From the IMG/VR virus record IMGVR_UViG_3300010885_056571, positions 1 to 34,871 of that record: DNA of 34,871 nucleotides; one strand, written 5' to 3'. A model generated the notes under the pieces. It saw only the letters and a program-made list of their open reading frames with translations. It had not been told where the DNA came from and ran no database searches. The position numbers and the translations under genes are program-made. The DNA comes from a virus. This document shows positions 25,679 through 34,121 of the stretch, in pieces. Position 1 is the first letter of the stretch, and the number at the start of each line of letters is the position of its first letter.

Positions 25679-27445
25679 ATGGCAGGAGTATTTAAGAGTC
25701 TAGATAAATCAGACGTACGCATAACACCGTTTAGAACGTATAAGCTTTGGGCTGATGTTATACAAAATAACCTCAGTGGATCAGTGTATACAGTATACCA
25801 AGCAAACTACAACCCACAATCTAATTACCTTCAAGTTGATCCACTAAATGATTCTTTTGATCAAGGTAATGCACACTTTGAGCAATACGAATTAACCACA
25901 GCTAACGGTAAATATCAAAGAGTAGTACATAAATCAGTAGAACATTTATACTATAGAGATTTTTATACAAACAATAAAGCTTCGTTTGGAAGTGGAAACA
26001 TTAACACGCAGCTGAGGTATCTTGAGGATCAAGCTCAAATTGTAAGTATGCCTCAATCTAAATTTGGAGAAGCAATACTTCCAGGCTCTGTATCAATGAA
26101 TATGAGTTGGTCTTATGCAGTTAATAGTGGAAGCTTATACAATACCTCGTCGGTCACTACAGCAAGTGGAGTTTGGGTAGTTCAAGATGACTTTCATGGC
26201 AATCTAGTTATATCTGGAAGTGGTTATTATTCACCATATGGTCAGTACATTGGAGGTGCTTATACAAATTATACGTCCTCTGTAACAAAAACTCCAGTTG
26301 GAGAGTGGCCAGTAGATACAATCTACAAGTATACAGATATTGGATCAGTTGGATTTACTAGTAGCTTTAACAGGGGTGACTGGCAAATGGAAACAACATA
26401 CAACAATGTTAGCATTTATTTTCCAACTAGCTCAACATACCCCTCAGCATCTGCAACAGAGTTACTAGGAGCACAAATGAAGTTCAATTCAGCTAATAGC
26501 TCAAGCCTAATTATAAAGACAGATTCAGTTTCGGAATACAAAGACTTATATAACTTTCAAAACAAACCGTTCTCGGTAAGCATGCTTGTTAAGCCAATGG
26601 CATATCCAACACAAGCGTCCGGAGCTATATTATTATCAAAGCACGGTCCTGCTGAAGAGCTGCAAATAGATCAAAACGGTAATGTATTTTCACAACCAGT
26701 AAATAATCAATTCCCATATAGACTAACCTATACGTCCGGGTCACGCAAGATTGCTTTTGAGCAAGGTGGTGGACATCAGGGTATATTTTCAGTAACAAGT
26801 AGCGTAGCTTTGGATATTGATACGCTCTACCATGTAGTAGCTACTAAGTCTGGATCAATGGTGAGCATTTATGTTAATAGCGCTGTGAGTAGTTCGGTAA
26901 ACTCAGCAATAAGCTCACTAAATGATAAAGACTGCATAAACCTAGCAAGCACTTACATAGGTAATTCATATAAGCAAACTCAAGGTTTTGATGGATATAT
27001 TGATAATATCAAAATATACAACAAACTACTAAACCAAACAGAAATAAATATACTGCATCATACTCTAGGTGTTGGTAATGTAAATGTTGGTAATGTGTTT
27101 TACAATCACGGAGTAATGGGTTTAACTTCTATTCCTTCTCGATACGCCACCTTTAACACTATTGAGACAAGAGGTACTCACACTATTTGGGAAACAGAAA
27201 TATCTTGCACTATTGGACCTGGCGAATTTACAAAAAGTACTAATCCATCTTTGCAAGTTTATGATCCAAACCAAAATCAATACGTATTTAGCTCATTTGC
27301 TACCTCTTCTGATTTTTCACCATTTGTTACTAGTGTAGGTCTATATGATGACTACCATAGACTGGTGGCTATTGGAAAGCTTAGCACACCAATACAATTA
27401 CCAAATAATACAGATACAACTATAATTGTAAGATTCGATAGATAA
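25679..27445 (+). CDS. tail adhesin-type structural protein with LamG/concanavalin-like domain
   Basis: The 588-aa product has a lectin-type jelly-roll (LamG/Laminin_G_3-like) domain at about residues 260-462. The strand pattern includes PFSVSMLVKPMAYP, then AILLSKHG, then LYHVVATKSGSMVSIYVN, then TYIGNSY and FDGYIDNIKIYNKLLNQTEI, the last being the usual end of the family. Such domains bind carbohydrates, so this may be a host-surface adhesin. The N terminus (residues 1-110) has blocks that look like a structural anchor (SDVRITPFRTYKLW, then YQRVVHKSVEHLYYRDFY). The C-terminal module PFVTSVGLYDDYHRLVAI, then GKLSTPI, then IIVRFDR matches that of the upstream gene. The ATG lies only 4 nt after a TATTTATA box and 20 nt after a terminator, so it opens a new transcription unit. 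Confidence 0.7.
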   Translation: MAGVFKSLDKSDVRITPFRTYKLWADVIQNNLSGSVYTVYQANYNPQSNYLQVDPLNDSFDQGNAHFEQYELTTANGKYQRVVHKSVEHLYYRDFYTNNKASFGSGNINTQLRYLEDQAQIVSMPQSKFGEAILPGSVSMNMSWSYAVNSGSLYNTSSVTTASGVWVVQDDFHGNLVISGSGYYSPYGQYIGGAYTNYTSSVTKTPVGEWPVDTIYKYTDIGSVGFTSSFNRGDWQMETTYNNVSIYFPTSSTYPSASATELLGAQMKFNSANSSSLIIKTDSVSEYKDLYNFQNKPFSVSMLVKPMAYPTQASGAILLSKHGPAEELQIDQNGNVFSQPVNNQFPYRLTYTSGSRKIAFEQGGGHQGIFSVTSSVALDIDTLYHVVATKSGSMVSIYVNSAVSSSVNSAISSLNDKDCINLASTYIGNSYKQTQGFDGYIDNIKIYNKLLNQTEINILHHTLGVGNVNVGNVFYNHGVMGLTSIPSRYATFNTIETRGTHTIWETEISCTIGPGEFTKSTNPSLQVYDPNQNQYVFSSFATSSDFSPFVTSVGLYDDYHRLVAIGKLSTPIQLPNNTDTTIIVRFDR

Positions 27446-27448
27446 GTT

Positions 27449-27850
27449 ATGGCAAGAAAGGTTTACACAAAAAGGCAAGCAGCGGTAAAAGCTGGCTACC
27501 GAAGTGGTCTTGAAGAAGACTTAGACAACACACTGAAGGCTAGAGGTGTTGATGGTGAGTATGAAAAACATAAAATAAATTATACAAAACCAGCCACAAG
27601 TCACACATATACTCCTGATTTTAGATTACCTAATGGAATTTATATAGAAACAAAAGGTCGCTTTGTGTTAGCCGATAGACAAAAGCATTTACTAATAAAA
27701 CAACAAGCTCCACATTTGGATATTCGATTTGTATTCCAAACCTCTAAGGGTAAAATAAGAAAAGGATCAAAAACCACTTATGCAGATTGGTGCATTAAGT
27801 ATGGGTTTCTTTATGCAGATAAGGACATTCCAGCTGAATGGTTTGTATAA
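27449..27850 (+). CDS. T7 endonuclease I-type Holliday-junction resolvase
   Basis: The 133-aa protein matches phage T7 endonuclease I (gene 3; 149 aa) along its length. That enzyme cuts four-way DNA junctions and branched DNA before packaging and in host DNA breakdown. Conserved blocks are YRSGLEEDL (residues 17-25), TSHTYTPDFRLPNGIYIETKG (50-70), DRQKHLLIKQQAPHLDIRFVF (76-96) and DKDIPAEWF (124-132). The catalytic set of T7 (Glu20, Asp55, Glu65, Lys67) corresponds to Glu22, Asp57, Glu67 and Lys69 here, all present, so the enzyme should be active. T4 uses an unrelated resolvase (endonuclease VII, gp49), which makes this gene a mosaic element. It follows the adhesin gene by 3 nt and starts the DNA-metabolism cassette. 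T7 endonuclease I is a domain-swapped dimer; the same is expected here. Confidence 0.93.
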   Translation: MARKVYTKRQAAVKAGYRSGLEEDLDNTLKARGVDGEYEKHKINYTKPATSHTYTPDFRLPNGIYIETKGRFVLADRQKHLLIKQQAPHLDIRFVFQTSKGKIRKGSKTTYADWCIKYGFLYADKDIPAEWFV

Positions 27851-27877
27851 TCAATAAAAAATACGTATAGTTACTGC

Positions 27878-28801
27878 ATGACAGTAAGTGTAGCACAAGG
27901 AAGAAAATTACTTGACGGATATCTGGGATCAAGCATTCCTCATAGAAATGGAGAGATGAGTTACCAATGCCCGTTCTGCAACCACTATAAAAAGAAATTA
28001 CAAGTTAATCTACATACACAAAAGTGGCATTGTTGGGTTTGTGACGCAAGAGGTCAAACGGTTTCGTCACTACTTCGCAAAAGTAATGCACCTTATGAGT
28101 ATATAAAACAAGCTAAAGACTTATATGGAGACTCTTCAGGCAATTCAAAATCACAGTTCAATTCAAGAGAGCTGGTATCACTTCCAGAAGGATACAAACC
28201 ACTTTACATTAAACAAAGCACACCTGACTACAGAAACGCACTACACTACGCAATAACAGAAAGAAAGCTAACATTGATCGACATTTTAAGATATCAAGTC
28301 GGTTACTGTGAAGAAGGACCATATGCAGGAATGATCGTAATACCTAGCTATAACGGGGATAACAACCTTAACTACTATGTGGGTAGGAGTTACTACCACT
28401 CTGCTGTGACACACAAGAACCCACCAGTATCTAAGGACATTATTGGGTTTGAAAATCAAATTAACTGGAAGGAGCCTATTATATTAGTTGAGGGAGCTTT
28501 TGATGCAATAGCAGTAAAAAGAAATGCGATTCCGTTGTTTGGTAAGAAAATTATGACTACATTAAGAAGTCGTATACTAACAGAGAAGGTAAAGAAAATA
28601 TACATTGCACTAGATGTTGATGCCTTTGCTGATAGTGTTAAAGAGGTGGAGTACTTTTTGAATAATGGAATAGAGGTTTTCTTAGTAAAGCTTCCAGAAA
28701 AGGATCCAAGTGAGATTGGTTATAAAGGAATGATTGAGGTAATCGCCAATGCAAAGAAGGTAGATTTTTTTGATTTAGTGAAATTTAAAATGCTTTTATG
28801 A
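27878..28801 (+). CDS. DNA primase with CHC2-type zinc finger and Toprim domain
   Basis: This 307-aa primase makes RNA primers for lagging-strand synthesis, the role of T4 gp61 (342 aa). Cys31, Cys34, Cys52 and Cys55 (C-P-F-C and C-W-V-C, with His51) form the N-terminal zinc-binding module. A Toprim catalytic domain follows: ILVEGAFDAIA at residues 202-212 supplies Glu205 and Asp209, and IALDVDA at 243-249 supplies the D-x-D pair (Asp246, Asp248) for metal binding. A DPSE motif follows at 276-279. There is no helicase part, so this is a stand-alone primase that should work with a separate replicative helicase outside the window. ATG 27878 gives a sensible start 27 nt after the resolvase gene. 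The stop overlaps the next start (ATGA), so primase and the nuclease-ATPase are translationally coupled. Confidence 0.92.
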   Translation: MTVSVAQGRKLLDGYLGSSIPHRNGEMSYQCPFCNHYKKKLQVNLHTQKWHCWVCDARGQTVSSLLRKSNAPYEYIKQAKDLYGDSSGNSKSQFNSRELVSLPEGYKPLYIKQSTPDYRNALHYAITERKLTLIDILRYQVGYCEEGPYAGMIVIPSYNGDNNLNYYVGRSYYHSAVTHKNPPVSKDIIGFENQINWKEPIILVEGAFDAIAVKRNAIPLFGKKIMTTLRSRILTEKVKKIYIALDVDAFADSVKEVEYFLNNGIEVFLVKLPEKDPSEIGYKGMIEVIANAKKVDFFDLVKFKMLL

Positions 28802-31800
28802 TAAATAAAGTAAAGTGTGCAATAAAGGAAGTTGACCATATATTCCATATAGCAGACGTCCATTTACGTAATTGGAAAAGACATAAAGAGTTTAAGGAAG
28901 TTTTTGATAAAGTATTTAAGGCGGTAGATGAACTACCACCTAATTCTATTATCACAGTAGGTGGAGATATAGTGCATGCCAAGACAGATATGAGTCCAGA
29001 GCTTATAGAGATGGTATCTTATTTATTTAATGGCTTAGCTAGTAGGCTACCTACAATAGTAATTGCAGGGAACCATGATGCAAATCTAAATAATAAACAT
29101 AGATTAGATGCATTAACTCCAATAGTTAAGGGATTGGATCATCCTAATTTATTTTACTTACGCAACTCAGGGTTGTATGAAATTGGGGATATAGCGGTAA
29201 GTGTGATGTCATTGCTAGATGAACCAGAAAAGTATATTACTTACGACAAGATATCTAATCCAGAAAAGTATAAAAAGCTAGTAGCGCTTTATCATGGTAC
29301 AATAGCAAATAGCCGAGTCGATAGTGGTTTGATGTTGGCTCACGGTTTAGATTGGAGTGTCTTTGCAGGATTTGACGTTGTACCTCTAGGTGATATTCAC
29401 AAGCGACAAGTCCTATCAAAAAACAATCCAGCCATATTCTATCCTGGATCATTAGTGCAACAAAACTTTGGAGAAGTGTTCGAGGATCATGGATATGCTC
29501 TAGTCGACTTAACAAAGGATGAAATTGAATATTCATTTCACGACATTGCAAACGACTATGGATATTACACTTTAGATGTTGTTGACGGAGAAGTACCACA
29601 GAACTTACCCATCACTTCTAAAACAAACTTAAGAGTAAGAACAACCAACACAGATCCTGCTCAACTCAAAAGAGTACTAGCTACGATTAGAAAAGAGTAT
29701 CGAATAAAAGATGTAATTGTACAGAGATTAGATCGCAATTCAGACGGAACTGCATCAAGTTTACTGGGTGATAGTATTAATCAAGGAGATGTGAGAAACG
29801 TACAGTATCAGAGCCAATTGCTAACAGAATATCTTTTAGCTCAGGGAATTGACGACGACATGATTGCAAAGGTTCTTGAGATAAATAAAAAGCTAAATCA
29901 GGAAATTAACCTTCCAGAGATGGCACGTAACGTAATATGGAAACCAAAGAAGTTTGAGTTCAGTAATATGTTTAGCTACGGGGAAGACAATGTAGTAGAC
30001 TTTAGTACCAAGCAAGGTACTTGTGGTATATTTGCTCCCAATCATGCAGGCAAGTCGGCAGTATTAGATGCTTTGTGCTTTTGTTTATTTGATCAATCGT
30101 TTAGAGCGAGTAAGGCTGACCAAGTACTTAATCGTAAGAAAGATGACTTCCATTGTAAGTTTAACTTTGAGTTAGGAGGTATAGACTATTTTGTTGAAAA
30201 AAGAGCTACAAAGTATAGAAGTGGACCACTTAAAGGTAAGCTACGTGTAGATATAGACTTCTGGTGTATTAACTCAGAAGGAGAACGTGTATCGCTTAAT
30301 GGTGAACAGCGACGAGACACATCAACTAACATACAATCTTACGTTGGAACTTTCGATGATTTTATCTTAACAGCACTATCCCTGCAACAAAATAATTCTA
30401 ACTTTATTGATAAAACTCAAGGAGAGCGTAAGGACTTGTTAGCTAATTTTTTAGATGTAACTATTTTTGATTCGCTTTGTGATTTAGCAAACAAGAACAA
30501 CAGAAAAACAGTTATATTGCTAGAGGAATACCAAAAGCAAGACTTTGAAACAAAACTAGGAGATGCAGAGAGGTCAAAGGAGTCTTATGAGAAAAAGCAC
30601 GAAACAGCTGCTACAGATCTTGAATCAGCACAGCAATGGATGCAAGACCTAAACGACAAGTTATTAGAGCTAAATAGGGAATTACAACCATGCCAGGGTG
30701 AAGGATTGGATTTAAAGGATCTGGAAGGTGACTTAGTTGATTCACAAAATTCATTAGTTGAGTGGGAAGATAAATATAAAACAAGCCAACAAACTTATAA
30801 AGAGTTTGAGCGTGATCATTCCGCAAAATGCTACGAGATAGAGCAAAAAAAGAAATCCTTTGATACAAACCTCTACAACGACTATCAATCCGAAGTTGGA
30901 TCCAAAATTATGTTAGATAAGGAGTTGGATACTCTAAAGCTCACTATTAAGAATAAGCTTGAAAAGCTCGCTAAACTCGACAAACATGAGTATGATCCTA
31001 ATTGCTCTTATTGTACATCCAATGTATTTGTTCAAGACGCAATGCAAACTAAAAAGGAGTTAGAAGAGGATAAACAAACAGTAGGTGAGTTTCTACAAAA
31101 GCGTCAAGATTGTGTCAATTTTATCGAACAAAACTCGTTTATCCAACAGCAGGCTGATGAGTTGACCAAACTGCTAGACGAGAGAGCTCAACTAGATTTA
31201 CAGCGTACTACAGCGAGTGTTGGGTTGGAACGAGTAAGAGCATCTTGCGATAAGCTTAAGGCACAGATTAAGGATATTAAAGCAGACATTAAAGTGTACA
31301 ATGAAAACACTACAATACTTGACAACAACAGACGTATCAATGATGAGATTAGTCAGATCAACAAAGAGAAGAATGTACAGTCTATAGCTGTATCCAAGCT
31401 AAATAACACAGTAAAAGACTACCATGCTAGGATACAAGTTGCTGAGCAAACAATTAGCGAATGCTTGAAGACAATTGATCACATGCAACAATTAGTAGAA
31501 GAGCAAGTTGCTTACGAGTTATACTCAAAAGCAATGTACAAGGATGGTATTCCTTATACTTTAATTAGTAAAGCGGTTCCCTACATTCAACAACATACAA
31601 ATAATATTCTCAATCAAATCATTGACTTTACAGTTGCACTAGAAACAGATGGAAAAAATATAAACGCGTTTATTTGTTATGATGACGATAAATGGCCTCT
31701 AGAGTTGAGCTCAGGGATGGAAAGATTCATGGCCTCCATTGCAATAAGAATAGCACTAATCAAAATTACAAACTTACCGAAACCAGACTTTATGGCAATT

Positions 31801-31980
31801 GATGAGGGACTAGGAGTTTTAGATAGTACTAATCTAAACTCAATGCACACTCTATTTACTCACATGAAAGATGTATTTAGATTCAGTTTGGTAATCTCAC
31901 ACATCGATGTAGTAAGAGATATGGTTGATACAATCTTAACAATAGATAAAAAGGACGACCACAGCTACATATCTTGTTAG
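28798..31980 (+). CDS. fused Mre11/SbcD (gp47-like) nuclease and Rad50/SbcC (gp46-like) ATPase
   Basis: One uninterrupted 1060-aa frame carries both halves of the Mre11-Rad50 complex. Residues 1-250 are the calcineurin-type phosphodiesterase: D20-x-H22, GGDIVH (55-60), GNHD (91-94), YHGT with His166 and GDIH (198-201) give the metal-binding set. Residues 250-375 look like the capping and Rad50-contact part. From 383 the Rad50/SbcC half begins: Walker A APNHAGKS (413-420; first Gly is Ala), a Q-loop-like SLQQNNSNF (528-536), coiled coil about 570-900 with a zinc hook C-S-Y-C (736-739), ABC signature ELSSGMERF (969-977), Walker B FMAIDEGLG (998-1006) and H-loop His1035. The enzyme should process DNA ends in phage recombination-dependent replication, as T4 gp46/gp47 do from two genes. 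ATG overlaps the primase stop by 4 nt. All expected motifs are present, so it looks functional. Confidence 0.93.
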   Translation: MINKVKCAIKEVDHIFHIADVHLRNWKRHKEFKEVFDKVFKAVDELPPNSIITVGGDIVHAKTDMSPELIEMVSYLFNGLASRLPTIVIAGNHDANLNNKHRLDALTPIVKGLDHPNLFYLRNSGLYEIGDIAVSVMSLLDEPEKYITYDKISNPEKYKKLVALYHGTIANSRVDSGLMLAHGLDWSVFAGFDVVPLGDIHKRQVLSKNNPAIFYPGSLVQQNFGEVFEDHGYALVDLTKDEIEYSFHDIANDYGYYTLDVVDGEVPQNLPITSKTNLRVRTTNTDPAQLKRVLATIRKEYRIKDVIVQRLDRNSDGTASSLLGDSINQGDVRNVQYQSQLLTEYLLAQGIDDDMIAKVLEINKKLNQEINLPEMARNVIWKPKKFEFSNMFSYGEDNVVDFSTKQGTCGIFAPNHAGKSAVLDALCFCLFDQSFRASKADQVLNRKKDDFHCKFNFELGGIDYFVEKRATKYRSGPLKGKLRVDIDFWCINSEGERVSLNGEQRRDTSTNIQSYVGTFDDFILTALSLQQNNSNFIDKTQGERKDLLANFLDVTIFDSLCDLANKNNRKTVILLEEYQKQDFETKLGDAERSKESYEKKHETAATDLESAQQWMQDLNDKLLELNRELQPCQGEGLDLKDLEGDLVDSQNSLVEWEDKYKTSQQTYKEFERDHSAKCYEIEQKKKSFDTNLYNDYQSEVGSKIMLDKELDTLKLTIKNKLEKLAKLDKHEYDPNCSYCTSNVFVQDAMQTKKELEEDKQTVGEFLQKRQDCVNFIEQNSFIQQQADELTKLLDERAQLDLQRTTASVGLERVRASCDKLKAQIKDIKADIKVYNENTTILDNNRRINDEISQINKEKNVQSIAVSKLNNTVKDYHARIQVAEQTISECLKTIDHMQQLVEEQVAYELYSKAMYKDGIPYTLISKAVPYIQQHTNNILNQIIDFTVALETDGKNINAFICYDDDKWPLELSSGMERFMASIAIRIALIKITNLPKPDFMAIDEGLGVLDSTNLNSMHTLFTHMKDVFRFSLVISHIDVVRDMVDTILTIDKKDDHSYISC

Positions 31981-31984
31981 GCCA

Positions 31985-31992
31985 TATTTATA
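31985..31992 (+). promoter_or_regulatory. TATTTATA box, candidate late promoter
   Basis: The box lies in the 16-nt gap between the Mre11-Rad50 fusion gene and the next structural gene, ending 4 nt before ATG 31997. It marks the switch from replication genes back to structural genes. Confidence 0.45.
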
Positions 31993-31996
31993 GTAT

Positions 31997-34120
31997 ATGA
32001 GCTTATCATCTTTTTATAAAAAACCACAACCGAGAGGCTATAGCAATAGTAAGTACTATATTGAAGATATTAGTGCATCCTCTCCATATTATTTCAATAT
32101 ACAGCAATTCCCTTCTGTAGTTGGAGGTGGCAAGAGTGTTATTGTAATAAAGGGTAACGGAGACAATCTTAGACTCAACTCCACTATTGATGTAGAGGTA
32201 ATTGACGCGAATGGGGATAATGTTTTTGTTGAAATGACCAACTATATTGATCGATTCAATAATTACTACATCACATTTGAAGTATATGACATAACAGCAA
32301 AAGGACCTGCTACGGTGTACCTAGTTGGAGAAGCTTTAATTGATGAAAAAGGAGATCCAATACCAGTAGAGTATCAAGGAAATTATAATGTAAGGTGGTC
32401 GGGCAACACTATGCTATTACCTTTTGAGAGAAATAATGCTGACCTATATTTTGATAAGCCACCATCTGTTAGTATAGTACAAGTCATTACTCCAGAAAGA
32501 GCTTTAATATCAGAAGCCTCAGGATCTGCAGGATCAGCTTACCTAGTGTATACATCAAGCAAAGACGACTACACTATACAAACCTCAAACTTTCAGGGAT
32601 ATGATCGGGATTTCTCAACAAGTACTGAGATATTAGATACTCGTTTACAATCTATATTGGCTAACCCAAACCAAAAGCCATCGACAACTAATACCATAAA
32701 CTCTTCACTAAGAAGAGGTGTTTCTGATATTGAAAATGGATATCTTAAGGAACAATCATCACGATTTGGAACAATAGTAACTTCAGCCTCCGGATCAATT
32801 AAAAAAGACTTCTTAGGAGCTACATTTAACTTCTTCAGTTCAGAGTCATCTCCTAAAAATTTATATCCAGCTCTACCAGTAAGTGCTTCTGTGTCTGGAA
32901 GCGTTTATGATCAATTAGCTATGTTTGAAGCTAACGTTGTTGAGGTAATAAGCAGCACTCAAATGGTGCTAAGTAAACCCTTATCGGTAGTAATGTTGGA
33001 CACAAACCAAAAGAGTAAAAATTATACAACTACTTTTAATTATAAAAAAGCAACCAACTTCACAGGTAGTTTAACATATTTACCTAGTGATGGTGCTTTT
33101 GTTACAAGTTCAACGGTTAGCCAATCATATTTGGAAACAACCTTTTCAGATCTTAAACCAATAAGTGGTGAGGTTTATAGAATCAAAACATACTACAAAA
33201 GAGGTATTGCAACCGGTGAATATAAATTGATATATGATCATGTTGTATCCCCAGTTGAGTATTTAACAGATGCAGCTTATCCTAATCAAACATCATATGC
33301 AAAACATGATTCAGATTATAGACTAATTGGACATTTTACCACCGATGATATTATAGATCATTATTGGGATTTTTATGTAGAAACTTCAAATGCAATATAC
33401 ATATCACCAACTCCAAACATAGTAAGCTCCTCATTACACGAAAGCATTCCAGTAAATGCTAACTATAGCCAATCTTACCTAGCTACAACAAAGTACAATC
33501 AAAATTACAATGCTAACCAAATATATACTCTCAGCTGCTTAATAGCAATGGATCCTAACACAGAGGTGGAGGTGTACATGAATAGTGAGCCAGTGAGTAC
33601 AAATACATACATAGCCTCATCCTATCCACGAGCTTTTTCTAAAACAATTAACAAAGAAAAAGATAGGTATGGTGATTCTTTTAATCGATTTGGAAAGTAC
33701 CTAGGAAAAATAATTAACGATAGTAATAAAGCAAAATATTATGGTCGTGTTGAGTTTGATTTTTTAACAGATAATGATGGATTAGGTAGACCTTTATTCA
33801 GAGCTAATACTATAGATAGAGTAAATACAACTGGAAGTGCTTATGTGGCAGAGATAGGCATTAAACCACTAACAATGAATGGCTTTTCTCCAAACCTAGT
33901 TCAATTTTCAATTCCATTTAACAATGAGATAGATAGCATTTTATCACTATCTCAATCTTTAGATTTTAAAATAGAGTATTTTGATTACACGGGAAAGCAG
34001 TCTGAATACGTTACAAATATAAATGATTTGGTTGTAAACTTAAAGGGTGAAATACCATCCAATACATGCCAAGCAGATACAACCTACTTCTACGCACTAG
34101 GAACAACCGAAAATTATTAA
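31997..34120 (+). CDS. large tail/fibre structural protein, beta-rich, function not assigned
   Basis: The 707-aa product resumes the structural genes after the DNA-metabolism cassette. The N terminus (MSLSSFYKKPQPRGYSNSKY, then YYFNIQQFPSVVGGGKSVI) leads into a beta-sandwich-like region at about residues 35-115 (IVIKGNGDNLRLN, then YYITFEVYDITAKGPATVYL). The middle contains SerThr-rich text (about 210-290), and the body is rich in Tyr, Asn, Ser and Thr (YETTF-type strands, YRIKTYYKRG, then YWDFYVETSNAIYISPTP). The end is VNLKGEIPSNTCQ and TYFYALGTTENY. No enzymatic motif, signal peptide or membrane segment is visible. The ATG is 4 nt downstream of a TATTTATA box, so it begins a new late transcript separated from the replication genes. 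It is likely a wedge or fibre component; the next gene follows after 1 nt. Confidence 0.6.
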   Translation: MSLSSFYKKPQPRGYSNSKYYIEDISASSPYYFNIQQFPSVVGGGKSVIVIKGNGDNLRLNSTIDVEVIDANGDNVFVEMTNYIDRFNNYYITFEVYDITAKGPATVYLVGEALIDEKGDPIPVEYQGNYNVRWSGNTMLLPFERNNADLYFDKPPSVSIVQVITPERALISEASGSAGSAYLVYTSSKDDYTIQTSNFQGYDRDFSTSTEILDTRLQSILANPNQKPSTTNTINSSLRRGVSDIENGYLKEQSSRFGTIVTSASGSIKKDFLGATFNFFSSESSPKNLYPALPVSASVSGSVYDQLAMFEANVVEVISSTQMVLSKPLSVVMLDTNQKSKNYTTTFNYKKATNFTGSLTYLPSDGAFVTSSTVSQSYLETTFSDLKPISGEVYRIKTYYKRGIATGEYKLIYDHVVSPVEYLTDAAYPNQTSYAKHDSDYRLIGHFTTDDIIDHYWDFYVETSNAIYISPTPNIVSSSLHESIPVNANYSQSYLATTKYNQNYNANQIYTLSCLIAMDPNTEVEVYMNSEPVSTNTYIASSYPRAFSKTINKEKDRYGDSFNRFGKYLGKIINDSNKAKYYGRVEFDFLTDNDGLGRPLFRANTIDRVNTTGSAYVAEIGIKPLTMNGFSPNLVQFSIPFNNEIDSILSLSQSLDFKIEYFDYTGKQSEYVTNINDLVVNLKGEIPSNTCQADTTYFYALGTTENY

Positions 34121-34121
34121 C

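Noticed and set aside
27851-27877. Middle or early promoter before the primase gene
   Set aside because: The 27-nt gap is AT-rich but has no TATTTATA box and no clear -10/-35 pair or TAnnTTTG element, so I do not call one.
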